From NCBI RefSeq assembly GCF_026210795.1, contig NC_089445.1:1364001-1428000 (forward strand): 64,000 bases of DNA, given 5' to 3'. The position numbers were made by a program, and so were the translations under genes. Of this stretch, positions 1 to 13,879 are shown piece after piece (positions within the stretch are counted from its first letter, which is position 1; each line of letters opens with the position of its first letter). The notes beneath the pieces are model-generated. The model was not told the origin of the DNA. It saw only the letters and a program-made list of their open reading frames with translations, and made no database searches. This DNA is from Rhizophagus irregularis. Its lineage: Eukaryota; Glomeromycota; Glomeromycetes; Glomerales; Glomeraceae.

Positions 1-42
1 TTTCATTTTAAACGTTAATAATACGTGAATATCTTATTTTAG

Positions 43-3000
43 ACCAGGTTGGCTTTCCCGAATAATTGACTGGACAGTACATTCTTCGCCAGTAATTCAT
101 AGGGATTCCATGTCGTTTGGCTTAAATCAAAATCCATTCACTGCGCAATCAGAGTTAGAAGCAGATAATAATCAACTTAATGAAGTTGAATTCATATTTC
201 AAAGAATTAGAGTTGTATACGCAACATTGGATGATTGGAATTCTTCGGATACCGATAGGGTTATTATTTTTTTCCATTTAATGTTAATTTTTAGAAAAAA
301 TGAATTTTATTGAATATTTTTATTTATAAATTAGGACGAATTTTTAGATGTTCCAGTGCCTGCAATACCAAGAGTACCTGTTACTCCTTCAACTCCAAAT
401 ACTCCAAAAACACCAATCACTCCATATAATGATCTGCGACGCAGTTCGACTGTAGTTCCATCGTCGGGTCCCGCTGTCAATACACCAAGAAGGATATCAT
501 CTAAATTACCTAAACAACGTCTTCATAGATTTAATACCTTTTCTGACGATCCTGCATTTTCATTTTTATCTTTACTGGTTGCTGTATTCAACACTATAGC
601 AGAGGAAGAGTTTACTAGGCTAGCACCGCACCTTTGGAATAGATTTTTGAATGACAAAAAGCATAAGCCCTTTGCTTCTGCTTCATTTCTGTTTATACTT
701 TGTGGCGAAAAATCACCTGAAACTGTAAAGGATTTTATCATGAAGGATTTGTACAGGTAAAATTTTTTTTAATGTTTTATATCTGCGTATCTTAATTTCA
801 GTTTTACTAATTAACTATTTACTACTATAGTACAAATGCCCTAGTTCGTGCTATAACTATTTATAAAATATCATCCTTATTTGGTCACCGAAATCAACTT
901 CTATCACAATCTTATGTATCAGATTCGACTCGAAAACGTCCTTTTCGTGTACAGGCACCTGCAATTCCTTATATACCAACTGAACTAGGTACTCAAGATG
1001 TAATGATGTACGAATCATCAAAAGAATCGAAAAGTAAAAATTCTCATCATGACGTTGATCAGAGAATACAGGAACTTGGTTGGGAGGTGGTAGATGAATC
1101 TGAAACCGAATCGGATCGTTCAAAGCGTATCGTGACACCAATATCACTTTTATCTACTTTCCATCTTGATGAAGAGGTACTTAAGCAAAGAGATGAGGCT
1201 ACACCTATACAAACAGCTCGTGATAAAATTAGGAGGAATATTCGTAGTGAGGTTATATCAAATATGCAAGGAAATACAAATAAGCGAAGGATTATTTCAG
1301 TTCATATTTTAAGTTTCTTCTCTTTAAGACTTGTAGATTTATTAGATGATATTCATTGTGGTGTATATAACCTCGCTAAAGAAATAATAATCTACTTTCT
1401 TAGAGATGATCCTCTATTATTCCTGCGAATTTTTTTCAGTGATTTGGGCACGTTAAATTTTGAAACGCAGAAAAAGTTACTCACGAGAATACGTTTCCTT
1501 ATTTCGATGCAGCATGTTTTCCCGCCCGGATTTACTTATATGTTATTTAACCATCTTGCTGGAATATTAAAATGGTATTCCAGAGATAACAAAGAAAATG
1601 GTTTAGGTTTAATGACTTACATCATACCTACAATGGCTGAAATGGTACCGACAGTTAGTAACATACTTGTTAGAGATTTCAAGAAAAATAAGATTGAACA
1701 TATTCTTTGCAATAATGGGCAGTTCTGGTTTACTGATGGAACCCCTCCTTCAATGTTTCCAAGGGAATTAACTAATGATGAAGTTACATTCAATATACTT
1801 GATGTTCCACTAATTATGTTTCAAGTAGCGATGCTTCGAGTTGGACATATACATTTTATGACGAATTATGTTGTAGCATGGCCACAAGAGGTTTATTCAG
1901 TAAAAAAAATGATTCACGCATTTGCCCCAACTCATTTAACTGACAATCTAGTGAATGTAAATGAGGAAGAAAAATATTTTCCAGATATTGAAAAGGCACA
2001 AAGACGTTATAATGGTTTTAATGATATATTGTCAAGGAGAGAAAAAGACATTAAGTTAATTTCTGCGTTACGAGCAAGGTCATGGTTGAACTTTTTACTT
2101 TCAATGTTAAAACGATTAAATAGTAATTATAATGATCGTAGCGAGTTAAAGATTTTTTTGAGTGGTGTTAATGATATCCTTCTGGAACATGCAAATGATT
2201 TTGGAATCGTTGGCCAAACCTTGGTTTTATATTTAACAGTTATCACGAGATTCCGTAGACTATTTGATACTAATCGAGGATATTCGATTTTTATTCCTGC
2301 GTTGTTTAAAGTCTTTTGTGAATCAGAAAAGATTCCTCCTATCAGATCTGCTATTACTTTTGCATGGTATAAATTCTTTCAAGTTCATGGAGAATCTTTC
2401 ATTTTTCAAACTCTTGGAAGTCTCACTCCAATAATATTAAAAGGCTCAGCCAAATCAACAGAAGTTGGGGAATGGTTATGTTCATCTCTTTACGAGTTGT
2501 TTAAAGCTTTAAGCTCTCCTGTAAAACATTCGGATTCATTAGGAATAGGCGAAGCAGTTGATAAATTAAATATAACTGATCCGTTATTGTTTGATCCACC
2601 TCCGTTACTCAACAATACGTTTAGGAGACGAGCAAATAGTGTTGCATCAAAATCAATGGGAGGATTATTAGGAACACAAGATGAGAAGATATTTTCATTG
2701 GAAGATTTAGTTAGATTATTCTTGACTATTATTGCTTACGATCCAAGTTCACTCCGAGCTGAGCAATTTGTCCAAGTATTACAATATCTTATACCGCATC
2801 TCTTGCAGGAGTCTTCTAGTGTTAGATCATTAGTAGATGAAGGAATGGCAGCGTTAACGGAAGTATTTCTTAAACTTTCAAAATCTTTTAAACATCTAAT
2901 TTATTCTACAATAAATGCTGAAAACATTAATGAAACGACGGAAAATGCTGGTACTTCAAATAATAAGCCATTTCTTTCAGAGACGAAAGCTCAGGCATTT

Positions 3001-4863
3001 GGCAAACAATGGAAACAGAACGATAAAATGACAATAAAGAGACAATTTCTGATTTTAATTCAGGCCTATAAAAAATACGGTGGAATATTATCTGATAATT
3101 CACATTATAAGATTGCGAATATTATTAGATTAATGCTTAAAGATTATGCTGCTCTTAAAATAAAAGTCTCGACAAATTTCATTAAAGATTATATTAGAGA
3201 TGCTTTACTTTTCAATACAACATCTGAAGATGGAAAGAAACCAATATTATCATTTTTAAGACAAATGTCAGCATCATTCCGTCAAAATTATAAATCAATT
3301 GATTTTTCTGGCTTAATTGAAGGTCTTGTTTTAATCACGTCAGATAGATGTAGGTTCGCAGTCAATGATCAAGCAATATCTTTTGCGCTCAAAGATAAAT
3401 TTGTTTCATTTGGTTTATCTGTTGCGTTGAAACCTGATTGGGAAGATGAAATTATTCAGCTTAAACTATGTAATAGTATTGTTAAATTATTTGTTGGTTT
3501 GATGACACATTCTGATCAAGACATGTTAAGTGAATTAGATAAATACCAACCTTCACATCAATTAATGGCATATATTGTTATTCCAATTTGTCATCAATAT
3601 TCACCTGAAGAAATATATTTTACTCCAATGGTTTCAAATATCGATTCTGGTGAATCAAAGGCGATCAGTTGTTGGATTCATTTATTAGCATATATCACAA
3701 AAGCATGTAGTAGAGATTCTATGATGAGATCAAAAACAACTTTTACTCTTCTTGGTAACAATTCAAGGCAAAATCTTGATGATGATAGTGATAATGAAGA
3801 AGAATATGTTGCAAATAAATTTGTCCCTTCAACAACGGAAGCTGCGGCTACATTTATTATAAGTTTTACGGCTTTAAAGATTGTACTTGTACGTGCTGAA
3901 AAATATATTACACAAACAAAAGGAATGTGGATTCATATAAATCAATTTATAAGGCAGGTATTAGGAGCAGCTGGAACATCACAAGCCAAATCAGGATTGT
4001 ACTCTTTAAGTGGATCGCCTACTGCTAGCAATACAAGTATACATATAAATACTGAAACTAATGATGTAAATGTTGACAGAACATCATTTTTGCGTAATAA
4101 TCATTATTCTTCATCATCTGGAAATGAAGGTTTAAATAATACACGATCATCATTTTCCTCTTCATCGCTTGATTTTGTCTTGTGGACATTTTTAGAGTTA
4201 CTTTTATTTTATAAATTGCCTCTTAATTTATATTTACGTACTTTTATACATCAAAAATTACAGAATGCATCCACTGGAGTGAATAGTTTAAATTATCAAT
4301 TATCAATTGATAATTTTCCAAGATCGCCTTCACTAAATAGTAACACTTCAAACCTAAATAATACTAATAATAAGGAACCATATAAAAGAACTAGATGGAA
4401 GAGTTGGGGTGGTCCTCCTGCAAGTTTTCAACGGGCAAGTTTAGAAAAAGAAAATGGAAATATAAGATCATCTATTTTAAGACAAAGATCTACATTAAGT
4501 AGGGCCAGTTCGTATGGATTAATAAATAGTAATAATGAACCACGAGAATATCAAAACATCACATCACCTTCGGGACAACCTAGTAGAATTAATAGTTTGA
4601 TTAATGAAACCTTAAATGCATATTCTAATGTTCATACATTAATGGGATATGGTAATATTTTATATAATAGACCAAATGGTTCAAGGTTACATAAGAATGA
4701 TCAATTCCAAGAATTAAGAGCTTGGAGTTACAAACAAGTAATCGATAAACTAAAAGAAGAAAAAAGAATTGTTATAGAAGCTTATAAAGAAGCCTTTAAT
4801 GTTTTAGGAAAGGGACCTTATTTTTCTAATGATTCTTATAATGAAATGATTAATAATTTGTAA
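43..4863 (+). CDS. UNC80-like large helical-repeat protein, 3' part of gene
   Basis: The gene runs in from beyond the window. Visible exons are 43-259, 335-756 and 831-4863; introns 260-334 and 757-830 have GT..AG ends, and the frame stays open across all three exons to a TAA at 4861-4863. About 1,556 residues are in view. The protein has a Pro/Thr-rich stretch (PRVPVTPSTPNTPKTP), then long helical blocks such as FFSLRLVDLLDDIHCGVYNL and PPGFTYMLFNHLAGILKWY, and a Ser/Asn-rich low-complexity tail with a short conserved end. I recognise no enzyme motif. The layout and several segments recall UNC80, a large scaffold of the NALCN cation-channel complex whose fungal relatives may serve the Cch1/Mid1-type channel. 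That assignment is from memory of the family and moderately uncertain; another HEAT/armadillo scaffold is the main alternative. The exon structure is much surer than the name. Confidence 0.6.
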
Positions 4864-6618
4864 TTATAAATTAGGATTAGAAAAAAAATTTTTTACTATT
4901 ATTTGATATATTCATAATTTTTCTTAGAAATATAATTTTATAATAATTAATTATATATATATATATATATTTTAACATATATTACTTAATAAATACATTA
5001 ACTAATGGTTTAATGCCTATCAAATTATGAGGTTAATAAAAATAAATACTTTTTAAAATTTCAAGTCCAAAAGTGGTATTAAGTTTTTGTATAGTTAGAA
5101 GTAAATAACTGAATTCAAGAAGAAATGTTTCTGGGTGTTATCTACAAGAAGTATAATAAAAAAAAAGAAAGAAATTTCAAGAAAAAACAATTGAAATTTA
5201 CTTTTTATTTTTAAAGTAGATTTTAATAGATTTCTTTGAAAATGGGGAATATATTTGTAAGTAATAAAACGAAGTTTTTTTTAATTATTTGATTATGAAA
5301 AAAATTGTAAGATAATATATTAATTTAATGAATTATTTCATGATTATGTATAGTGATTTTCAATTACTGACAACCCGGAAGATATATGAATACTATATTT
5401 ATTTATAATACTGACAAAGAAACCCTTTTTAAGATTAGACTCTCATTAGAGGCTATTGAAAACTTTCAATTCTTTCAATTCCAAATCTTTCAACTCCCAA
5501 TGGAATTATAACAGCAGTGACAGCACACACATATATAATATAATATGGATAAAAATTTCTTAGAATATTGGAAAGGACTGGAATTGAGAGGATTAAAAGG
5601 TTTGGGTAAAAGACATTGGAATATCACTGCAGTGTTAGCATATATTAGTACCATTAAATTTTAATATTAGTATTTAAAAATTATTCTTCTCTTGGATAAT
5701 TTTCAACTAAAATGGCAAACAACTATCAATTATTTTATTTGATTCAAATGCTTAGTTGAAAAAAATACGAGAGAGACTAAGAAGGCAAAAAAGAAGGTGG
5801 ATTAGTTCCACCTCTCAAAATCTACTGGAATGCTCATTCCCCGTCATCATCGGAGGATTCCTTTATCATCCATATGGCTCGAGATATTCATAATCAAGTA
5901 TAAAGACAAGTTTTCTAAACAAAAAAGATTTTATTCACAAGAGAAATAGAATTTATATTCCTCTCTTCTTTTTCGAAAAAAAAAGAAAAAAAAATGTGAA
6001 GTGAGAAATTACTTATTAAATACAATGTACAGTATAAACTAGATTATTATATTTAACAAATAATATGCAGATTCGAGATCATATTATTTACATATATTTA
6101 ATTTCAAATTTGTTAATCCCTTGAGTCTCTAATAAATGCAAAATGCAAAAAAAAAAAATGTGGACAGTTAATTACACAGATACACTTATTATGCTAACAT
6201 TGTAATAATTCAGTTAGAATTTTTAGAATTTAAACATTAATTTAAATCCCTCTAATAATGATTGACTTTTTTAAATAATAAATTATAAATAACTTAAATC
6301 AAAAATGGTAAATTATATATGTACAGATATTAGTATAATGTAGCACGTATTTTCAGGAAAATGGATATTAATCCCAAAAACGCTCTTAAATCATAACAGT
6401 GAAAGATTCAAAAACATGATTTTGAAGCATAATATCAATAAATCTTTTTTAAAAGAATTTAAACCTTTGAAAAAATTTTGGTTAAAAATTTATAGATATA
6501 AATGTTCGAAATAAAAAGTATTTGGCAAATTATGTACTGTACAGGATACTTAATTTTCCCAAAGGAAAAAATTTTTAAGTATATCCTTTTTAAATATAAG
6601 ATTGTATAAGTAAAATAC
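4864..6618. other. AT-rich intergenic, no gene seen
   Basis: Downstream of the UNC80-like gene. It holds a short (TA)n run near 4952-4970 and many A/T homopolymers. I see no coding exon and no RNA gene. Confidence 0.6.
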
Positions 6619-6761
6619 CGAAATTAAGCACATCCATATTTATGGCTAAATAGAAAATAACTCACATCCTTTAGAAAGCACTTCATGATAAATCGCCATG
6701 AAATTTTTTGTGTATGAAAAATCCATGTATGGCTCAAGTTTAATGTATGTGCTTAATTTCG
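6619..6761. repeat. Small inverted-repeat element (MITE-like)
   Basis: A 15-bp arm, CGAAATTAAGCACAT at 6619-6633, recurs as its exact reverse complement at 6747-6761, giving a 143-bp unit. The AAGCAC core is shared with the element at 7269-7401. No target duplication is clear and there is no coding capacity. Confidence 0.55.
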
Positions 6762-6774
6762 AAAAATCAACGAT

Positions 6775-7085
6775 AGAGACTTGAGGGGTAACCATGAAAA
6801 TACCGGGAGCTGAATTGTTCCCTTAGACTTACCAAGTCTAATCCCCCTCTCCTTAAGGACTCTGAGAGCCTCTTAGTCTTCTGAGAGAGGGAGCTCATAT
6901 CTTACAAGTTGTCTAAAGATCTTAATTATTCAAGAAAAGCGTATTAACCGGCAAGCAGGTCGCATATGGAAGATTTTACCTTACAATTTAACTGTGCGAG
7001 TGGGTGGAACTATACTAACTTTGCGTACTTGTATTGTAGCTATCGTGACTTTGTGTGACAAAGATCCTAGCACCATGCCATAAGA
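6775..7085. other. GC-richer, hairpin-containing island, function unknown
   Basis: About 300 bp whose composition differs from the surrounding very AT-rich DNA. It contains a small hairpin (AGACTTACCAAGTCT) and CTCTC/GAGAG-type pairings between about 6850 and 6895. It has no long open frame and no recognised tRNA boxes. It could be a decayed repeat or a structured RNA; nothing in the sequence decides between them. Confidence 0.3.
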
Positions 7086-7268
7086 TACATCCCCAAAAAT
7101 AACAAATTATTTAACATTTATTTTAAGGTCGTAGATAAAAAAAAAAAAAGAGAGAGACAAATGTGAGTTTCTTACTTATTATATTCTAAATTTTTGTACG
7201 ACGTTTCTCAAAATACCATAACAATCGTTGAATGATTCATATGATTCATATTAACCCAAATTTAGTCC

Positions 7269-7401
7269 TATCCTTCCGATTTTAAGCACCACTCGATTTA
7301 AGCACAAAAAAAAAAATATCTGATATATGAATTTAAGCACGATTTTAATGTGATTTTTCCATTAAAAAATAAAAAAAGTGGTGCTTAAAATCGGAAAGAT
7401 A
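7269..7401. repeat. MITE with 22-24 bp terminal inverted repeats and TA ends
   Basis: The left arm at 7269-7292 (TATCCTTCCGATTTTAAGCA and onwards) matches the reverse complement of 7378-7401 at 23 of 24 positions. Both ends carry TA, so the element proper is about 7271-7399 with a TA target duplication, as expected of Tc1/mariner-derived MITEs. Further AAGCAC motifs lie just inside each arm. It has no coding capacity. Confidence 0.8.
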
Positions 7402-10400
7402 CGGCAAAATTATGTTGTGCCTCAGTCCTCAGGTGATGATTTGCGCCAGATTTAAAGAAAGTGATTTTTTCCAAATATGTAAAGATGGTCAAAAGATCAC
7501 AAACCGGTTCTCACCGGACTACAGTACATACAAAAAGACCGGACCACGTAGGACCGAGTCCTTTTACGGTACTGATTAAATGCGATAAACTAACATGGAC
7601 CGGCAGTGAGACAGTCTTTAAAAGTATTGATTAGTATTTTATTTATTTAATTATACTTAATTATACTCAAATGTAACAAATTTCTTAAATAAAAAAGATA
7701 TTTAAAATAATAATAATAATTATTATAATAATAATAAAATATGAATTGTAAGAAGTAATAAGGCGAAAAGTAGGAACAATACATACGGTTCTTTTGATCA
7801 GCTGGTCTTTAGTATGTTACTGCGCCATAAATTTCCGGAACCATGATCCGAACCTACGTAGAATTGAATAGGATTTGCTAAAGTTTTAATTCTTAATTAT
7901 GGATAAAAATTTGAAACAAACACTATATTAAATATATAAATTTAAATTTATTTAAAAATTTTTGATATACGCGAACCATTATGATGCACAAGTTTACTAT
8001 CGGTTAAATTGTAACAAATCGACATCTGACGCGTATTAAATGTCGTATAATAACATTGATAACATACAGTATAATACTTTCATCCATACAAAAGTTGAAG
8101 GTTTAAGAAGATCAGTCAACAAAATAATAAAACGAAAGTAAAGAAAATTTCTAGCAATCTGTAAATCTGTAATTTTGGACTATTAATTAAATTTAATATA
8201 AAAGTATTATTCGAAATAAAATGTAACTGAATTAAATTTATTATAATAAATCTCCTAAACATTTTACATGATTTAAAATGAATTAAATTATTAAATTTGT
8301 ATTTATATGATCTCAAGGCAAAATATATCAGCTGAAAAAGTTTGTAGATCTTTCCTTTTTCTTAAAATAAGGCTTCATAGTGCCGGCCAGTCTGAAGAAA
8401 TGCGAAGAGGCTCGAGTTGATATAAAAAAAATTTTGATCACGGGGAATGAATTTTAAATTCCTTGCACAAGAATGTTTTAAGTAATATGTCCATGTTAAG
8501 AATTAAAATCACTTGAATATGTTTTCATTTACACTTTTATAAAAAAGGATCGATTGAATTCAATTAAATAATCAATCAAACTTTATTGGTTTCTATTGAC
8601 TGACGATCATATTATTCGTTTGAAAAATTGTATTTTAAAATTCGTAAATTAATTATATTTATTTAGAAAAATATTACCAAAAAACCAATTATTCAGTAAA
8701 TTTACTATATAAAATGGTTCACATTAGTTTTCAAAAAAAAAAATTAAGATAGGGCGTTAGTAATAGCATACATATTGTAATATTGTCTGTGGCGACTTTA
8801 CGCGCTAAACGGTTAAAGTGGCGCATAATTGTTGGACAGAAAAAAGAAATTGGATTTATGTAATGCAAAACAAAAAATTCCAAAAGAGAATTCTTAATAA
8901 CCATAAATATATTAATTATTAAAATCTAAAAAAAAGCCATAACCTTCTTTGTAAAAATCATCACAAGACGGTGTGCAATCCGGATCTGGCCTTATGATAT
9001 TGCGAAATTTGGAATGTTTTGAAAGGAGATATTTTTAGGTATGAATGCTATGAATTTTTCTATTGTCTTTATTGACTTTTGCGTTAAACACTTTTGGAAT
9101 TTTTGAAAGGTTTTGGAGTTGTGCTCAACAGGGGTATCACATTAAAGTTACATACCAAACAAATTAAGTATTTTTTTTGACGGAGGCAAAAAAAAATTTT
9201 TTCCTATAGGATTTTTTTTTTATTTATTAATATTCTTTTAATATTACGTAGTTTTACAAAGAACGAAAATCCGATAAAAAAAAAAAATTTATAATAGATA
9301 TTTCTAGATTGTGTACTTATGTACTTTATCATTATAATTTTATATCATTATTTTATCATAACGGAAAATATCGGGACGGAGAACCCCATTTTCGCGAATT
9401 AATCTAATCCAGATCAATAAATTAACTAGAAAATATCTGATAAGATGATCTTAAAAGACTAAAAAATAAACATTAAAGTATAAATAAGGCACATTTTTGT
9501 TTTTTGATATAGTTTGCCAAAAATATTTTTTTTTAGATATTATTGATTCTGTTATCAATATCTCTGATTTTACATAATGATATTTTTCTAATAAAAACAA
9601 ACATAAAAGATTATTTATTGATATATTTTTTAGTGAATTAATGGATTCTTTTGATTAGAAATCATGACAATTATAATATAAATAAATCAATTTCATCGTT
9701 TAATTTTTCGAGGTCAAAATTTTATTCCATTGTCGGCGAGATTCTATTTCGGTATTCATTTATTATATCATGATGTACATTATGCATTTTACGAAATAAT
9801 AAAGAATAAAAAAGAGCAATTTTTTTGATCCGATACTGAAAATTGTTCATTTACAGTAAATAAATTCTGTTTCAAAAAAAAAATAAAAAAAAAAATATAC
9901 ATGTTAAAATTAAATGAACGTTTTTTTTTTTGTTGTCATAATAGTTTAACCAAAATAAGAAGGCTAACAAAGGAAGATCGATACACTAACTAAATTAGCA
10001 ATTATAGTTTGTCACAAAAAAAAATATTTGTGCATGATTATTTAAACGTTCTTTTACTTGCTATTAATTTATGTAACAAATTGGGGATTGTTGGACTTAT
10101 ATAAATCATCACGTGAAATTATTCAAGCACCATAACATATATGCAATGATTGCAATGATCGAACAAATATCGGACTTGACACTCCCGAATCCTGATGGCA
10201 CCATATTGTAAAAAAATTATGCGGGTAAAGTTAGACCCGTCGCACAGGTTAATGGTACAATCTAATAGGCTGCTTAGCGTATTAGCGTAGTTACTCAATT
10301 GTCCCATGGTCAAGACTCTCTTACGTCACATTATCACATCTATGTCACATGAATTTTTGAGACATGACTGCGGCCTTAGTAAAATTATCCTTTAAGTTGT

Positions 10401-11960
10401 ATGTAAAAATGTAATTCATTAATTTTATTTTTCTTTAATAAAAAATTTTTTTTTTATAAACGTATTTTTAAAAATTTTTTTTCGCCAAAATGGTCATGAG
10501 ATACTATTCTACCATTATTTAAATTACCCTTTTAAGAAATGCTAATGATCGGCTAAAACTTATTCCATTAATGCTCGTAACGCTCGTTGCGTTTGTACTT
10601 ACTGTATGTATAACGATTATAACGATAACAATTTTTTTTCTAAAACATTCATAAATAATAAAGAAATGGATAATCTATACTTTTTACATATCCATTTTTT
10701 TTGCCGATTACTTATGATAATTATTAATTAGGATTAAATTAGAAATCATTTACACGAAATTTTTATAGTATTATTAATTTTATAATTATCAATTCTAGAA
10801 AAGTAATCTTTTGAAAGTGATATTAATATTTTTAAAAATACATGACTTTGGTCCTTTCCTATTCATTCGTTTCATAACTCATTTTTGGAAAGCTTCGTTC
10901 TTGTATTTATGAATATTATGCATGTAGTCAATCTCTATAATCGGTGTAGTTTATTATTTCTATCCGAATGGATAGATTGGAACGGAGGGAAGTCATTATA
11001 ATTTTTCCTTTTTTTTTCTTTTTTTTTCCCCCCACAATTTTTTTTCCTTTTTAAACTTTATTTGTGATAATAAAATTCATTATACAACCAATGACATTAT
11101 GTAATCAAGATTATATAATCAATTTTTTTTTTTTTGGAAATTTAAATAAGATTTATTTAAGGATTTTCCGATACGTTTTTGACTAACATCTGACATTTTT
11201 TTCATTGTAAAAATTATAAAAAAAAAATCAAATATAGATCACATTATTTTAGCCCATTTGCAATATCATTGTCATATTTATTACTATAATTATCATAGTT
11301 TACGCGTGAAAGCGTTTTTCGAATATACGTCATTGTACAGTATATTAAGTATATTAAGTATATTATTTCTTTTCTCTCTTCTATTTCGAAATTTCTTACA
11401 AATGGACGATGCACTAATCACGTAATTTTTGACGAAATCAAAAATATTCTGTACATCTTAAACGTTCGCAAATATAATTTGTCGTTAAATTATAATATCG
11501 GTCTCCTTTTAATATACATGGGTTTGAAAAAAAAAAAAATTGGAATTACAAATGTGCTTCTATAACTACTTTTATCAAAGTTAATAAAAAAAAATCTGGG
11601 TAATTACAAGTTTTTTTAAAAAAATAGATATTTTGATATATTCATTATCAATAACGGCTTTACACAAATCAATAGATTTTTTTTCGAATGAATTTTTTTG
11701 CACATTTTTTCACATGGTAAAGTGAAAATTTCTTTTAAAAAAAATGAGTTTCTGCATATTTTTTTTTATTTTTATAATTTTTATAATAAAAACAAAAAAC
11801 GGAAGTTACTCTGGTATAAACTATCATGGAAGTTAGTTGCCTTTCCCGGGGTCTTACCTAATACAGCTTACGCCCTTTAAACAAATGACCAAATGTGAAA
11901 TGCTGTCTAATATCATGTGATCTGATTACGGCTCTCTTTTTTTAATAATTATAAGATACG
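7402..11960. other. Intergenic, AT-rich, no supported gene
   Basis: 4.5 kb upstream of the tRNA methyltransferase gene. It holds many poly(A)/poly(T) runs and a few more GC-balanced patches (about 7495-7620 and 10080-10340). Short open frames here, such as 10119-10313 and 11698-11880, lack homology or splice context that would support them. The promoter of the gene starting at 11961 must lie in its right end, but I see no definite TATA element. Confidence 0.55.
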
Positions 11961-13624
11961 ATGAATTGTTTTCAACAATCATCTAGTAAAGACATTAGAT
12001 GTCTCGAATTTTTTTCTGGAATAGGTGGATTGGTAAATTATTTATTTCATATCCTAAAGAGGGTTTCTATAAAAAAAGCTTACTTTTTTTAAAAAATTTA
12101 GCATTACGCTTTTATTCTATCTGAAACTGGAGGGAAAGTTCTTGCAAGTTTTGATATTAATCTCGTGGCAAATTCTGTTTATAAACATAATTTTGGCAAA
12201 GATCCTATTACGGTATTTTTTTTTTCTTGAACTTAACTTTTAATAACATAATATCACTTCACTTCATTTTTAATCTAACAATGAATTTTTATATGAAAAT
12301 TACTTTTAAAGAAAGCAATTGATTCTTTAACTGTTGAAGATATAGAGAAATACAAGGCTAATTGCTGGTTAATGAGTCCTCCTTGTCAACCATATACAAG
12401 AGGAGGAAAATCTTTGGATGAAAAAGACCAGAGAGCAAAGGGGCTTCTTCATTTAATAGATATTTTGCCAAAATTATCAGATTCTCCTAATTATATCTTT
12501 CTTGAAAATGTTTTAAATTTTGAGGTTAGTTATATTTCCTTTTTTTTTTAATATTAAACGATTAAGCAATTCATCAATAAAAATTATTTTTATTTAGAAA
12601 TCAAAATGTCGAGAAAAATTAATCAATCAACTTTGCTTAACAAATTATGAAATAACAGAATGTTTATTAACACCCTTACAATTTGGAATTCCTAATGATA
12701 GATTAAGATATTATTTAATGGCAAGGAAAAGAACAAATACTTGTGAATTAAATGATGTAATTTTACCTGATGAATATTTGAAAAATGTAGAAATTAACAA
12801 AACTTGGCCATTACCAATTATGTTAAAGAAAGATTATCATCAAGAACAAAATCATTTGGAATCTTCTGAAGAGGATGTATTTAATATTCCTTCATTGAGT
12901 ACATATTTAGAGGAATTAAATGAAGAAGAGATTAAAAATTATTTTGTTCCGGAAAAATATATTTTAAAAAGTTACAATTTTAAATTTGGTAAGTAAAAAA
13001 TAAATATATGTATATATATGTTTTTCTTTTTACTAATTGTTATAATTATATATATATTAGATATTGTTCTTCCAACAGATCATAAATGTTCTTGTTTTAC
13101 TAAAGTAAGAATATAATTAAATGTTATTTTCTTATAATAATAATAAAATGTTAAATAATGATTCTTTTTATATTAATAGTCATATGGTAGTCATCACATA
13201 TATTCTAGTGGAAGTTTAATTCAAACAAAAAACTTGGAAGTAAGTAAACTATTTTTCTTTTTTAATTGAAAGAATATTGATGCTTATTAAGTATTAATTT
13301 TACCTTTTATCTCTAATCTTTTTTTATATATAGTTTACAAATTATAATTTTGAGAATCCATCTTCGTTATTGAATCTTAAGTTGAGGTTTTTTACGCCTG
13401 AAGAAGTGGCAAGATTACATACATTTCCTCTTAAATTCCAAAGTTCTATTACACAAGGAAGAATGGTTCAAAGGTCATGTAATAATTTGTTGAAAAGTAA
13501 CTACAATGGACCATATTTAGATTTTCCCGAAAATATAAGCATTATCCAGAAATATAGATTATTAGGAAATTCTTTAAATTGTTTCGTTGTATCAGAATTA
13601 TTAAGATACATACTATTCTTATAG
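11961..13624 (+). CDS. TRDMT1: DNMT2/TRDMT1 tRNA (cytosine-38-C5) methyltransferase
   Basis: Seven exons: 11961-12032, 12102-12212, 12312-12524, 12598-12988, 13061-13104, 13180-13239, 13334-13624. They splice with GT..AG borders to 393 residues, close to the 391 of the human protein. Motif I is EFFSGIGGL, broken by intron 1 before HYAF. Motif IV, SPPCQPYTR, carries the catalytic Cys. Motif VI is ENV (FLENVLNFE). The target-recognition region has CFTKSYGS, the CFT signature that marks DNMT2 against other cytosine-5 methyltransferases, and the C-terminus has LRFFTPEEVARLHTFP and YRLLGNSLN. The known role of the family is methylation of C38 in tRNA-Asp and a few other tRNAs using SAM, which protects them from cleavage. 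No key residue is missing, so the gene should be functional. Confidence 0.95.
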
Positions 13625-13659
13625 ATTATATGAGAAGTATTTAAAATAAATAAGTACTA

Positions 13660-13715
13660 AAATATAATAAAATAAGTATTAAAATAAATAAGTATTAAAA
13701 TAAATAAGTATTAAA
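13660..13715. repeat. Short tandem repeat, AATAAGTATTAAAAT type
   Basis: Three to four imperfect copies of a 15-18 bp AT unit (AATAAGTATTAAAATA) directly after the tRNA methyltransferase gene, in its probable 3' untranslated region or just beyond. Confidence 0.7.
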
Positions 13716-13879
13716 TCCGAGGTATACTGTTAACATTTTAGTATAGTACTAAGGTGATTAATTTAAGTCAATTAATAAATGAATTCCTTATATAACCAAT
13801 ATAATAAAATTTGACAGATTATTAATAACAAATATAAAGTTTGTCAGTTTATTAATGAACCTAAAAAATCAACAATTTA

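Noticed and set aside
5420-5645. Possible long inverted repeat around TTCAATTCC/GGAATTGAG and GCAGTGACAGC/ACTGCAGTG
   Set aside because: Arms match too poorly and unevenly to define an element.
10119-10313. 64-codon minus-strand open frame in a GC-balanced patch
   Set aside because: No recognisable family, splice context or codon signal.
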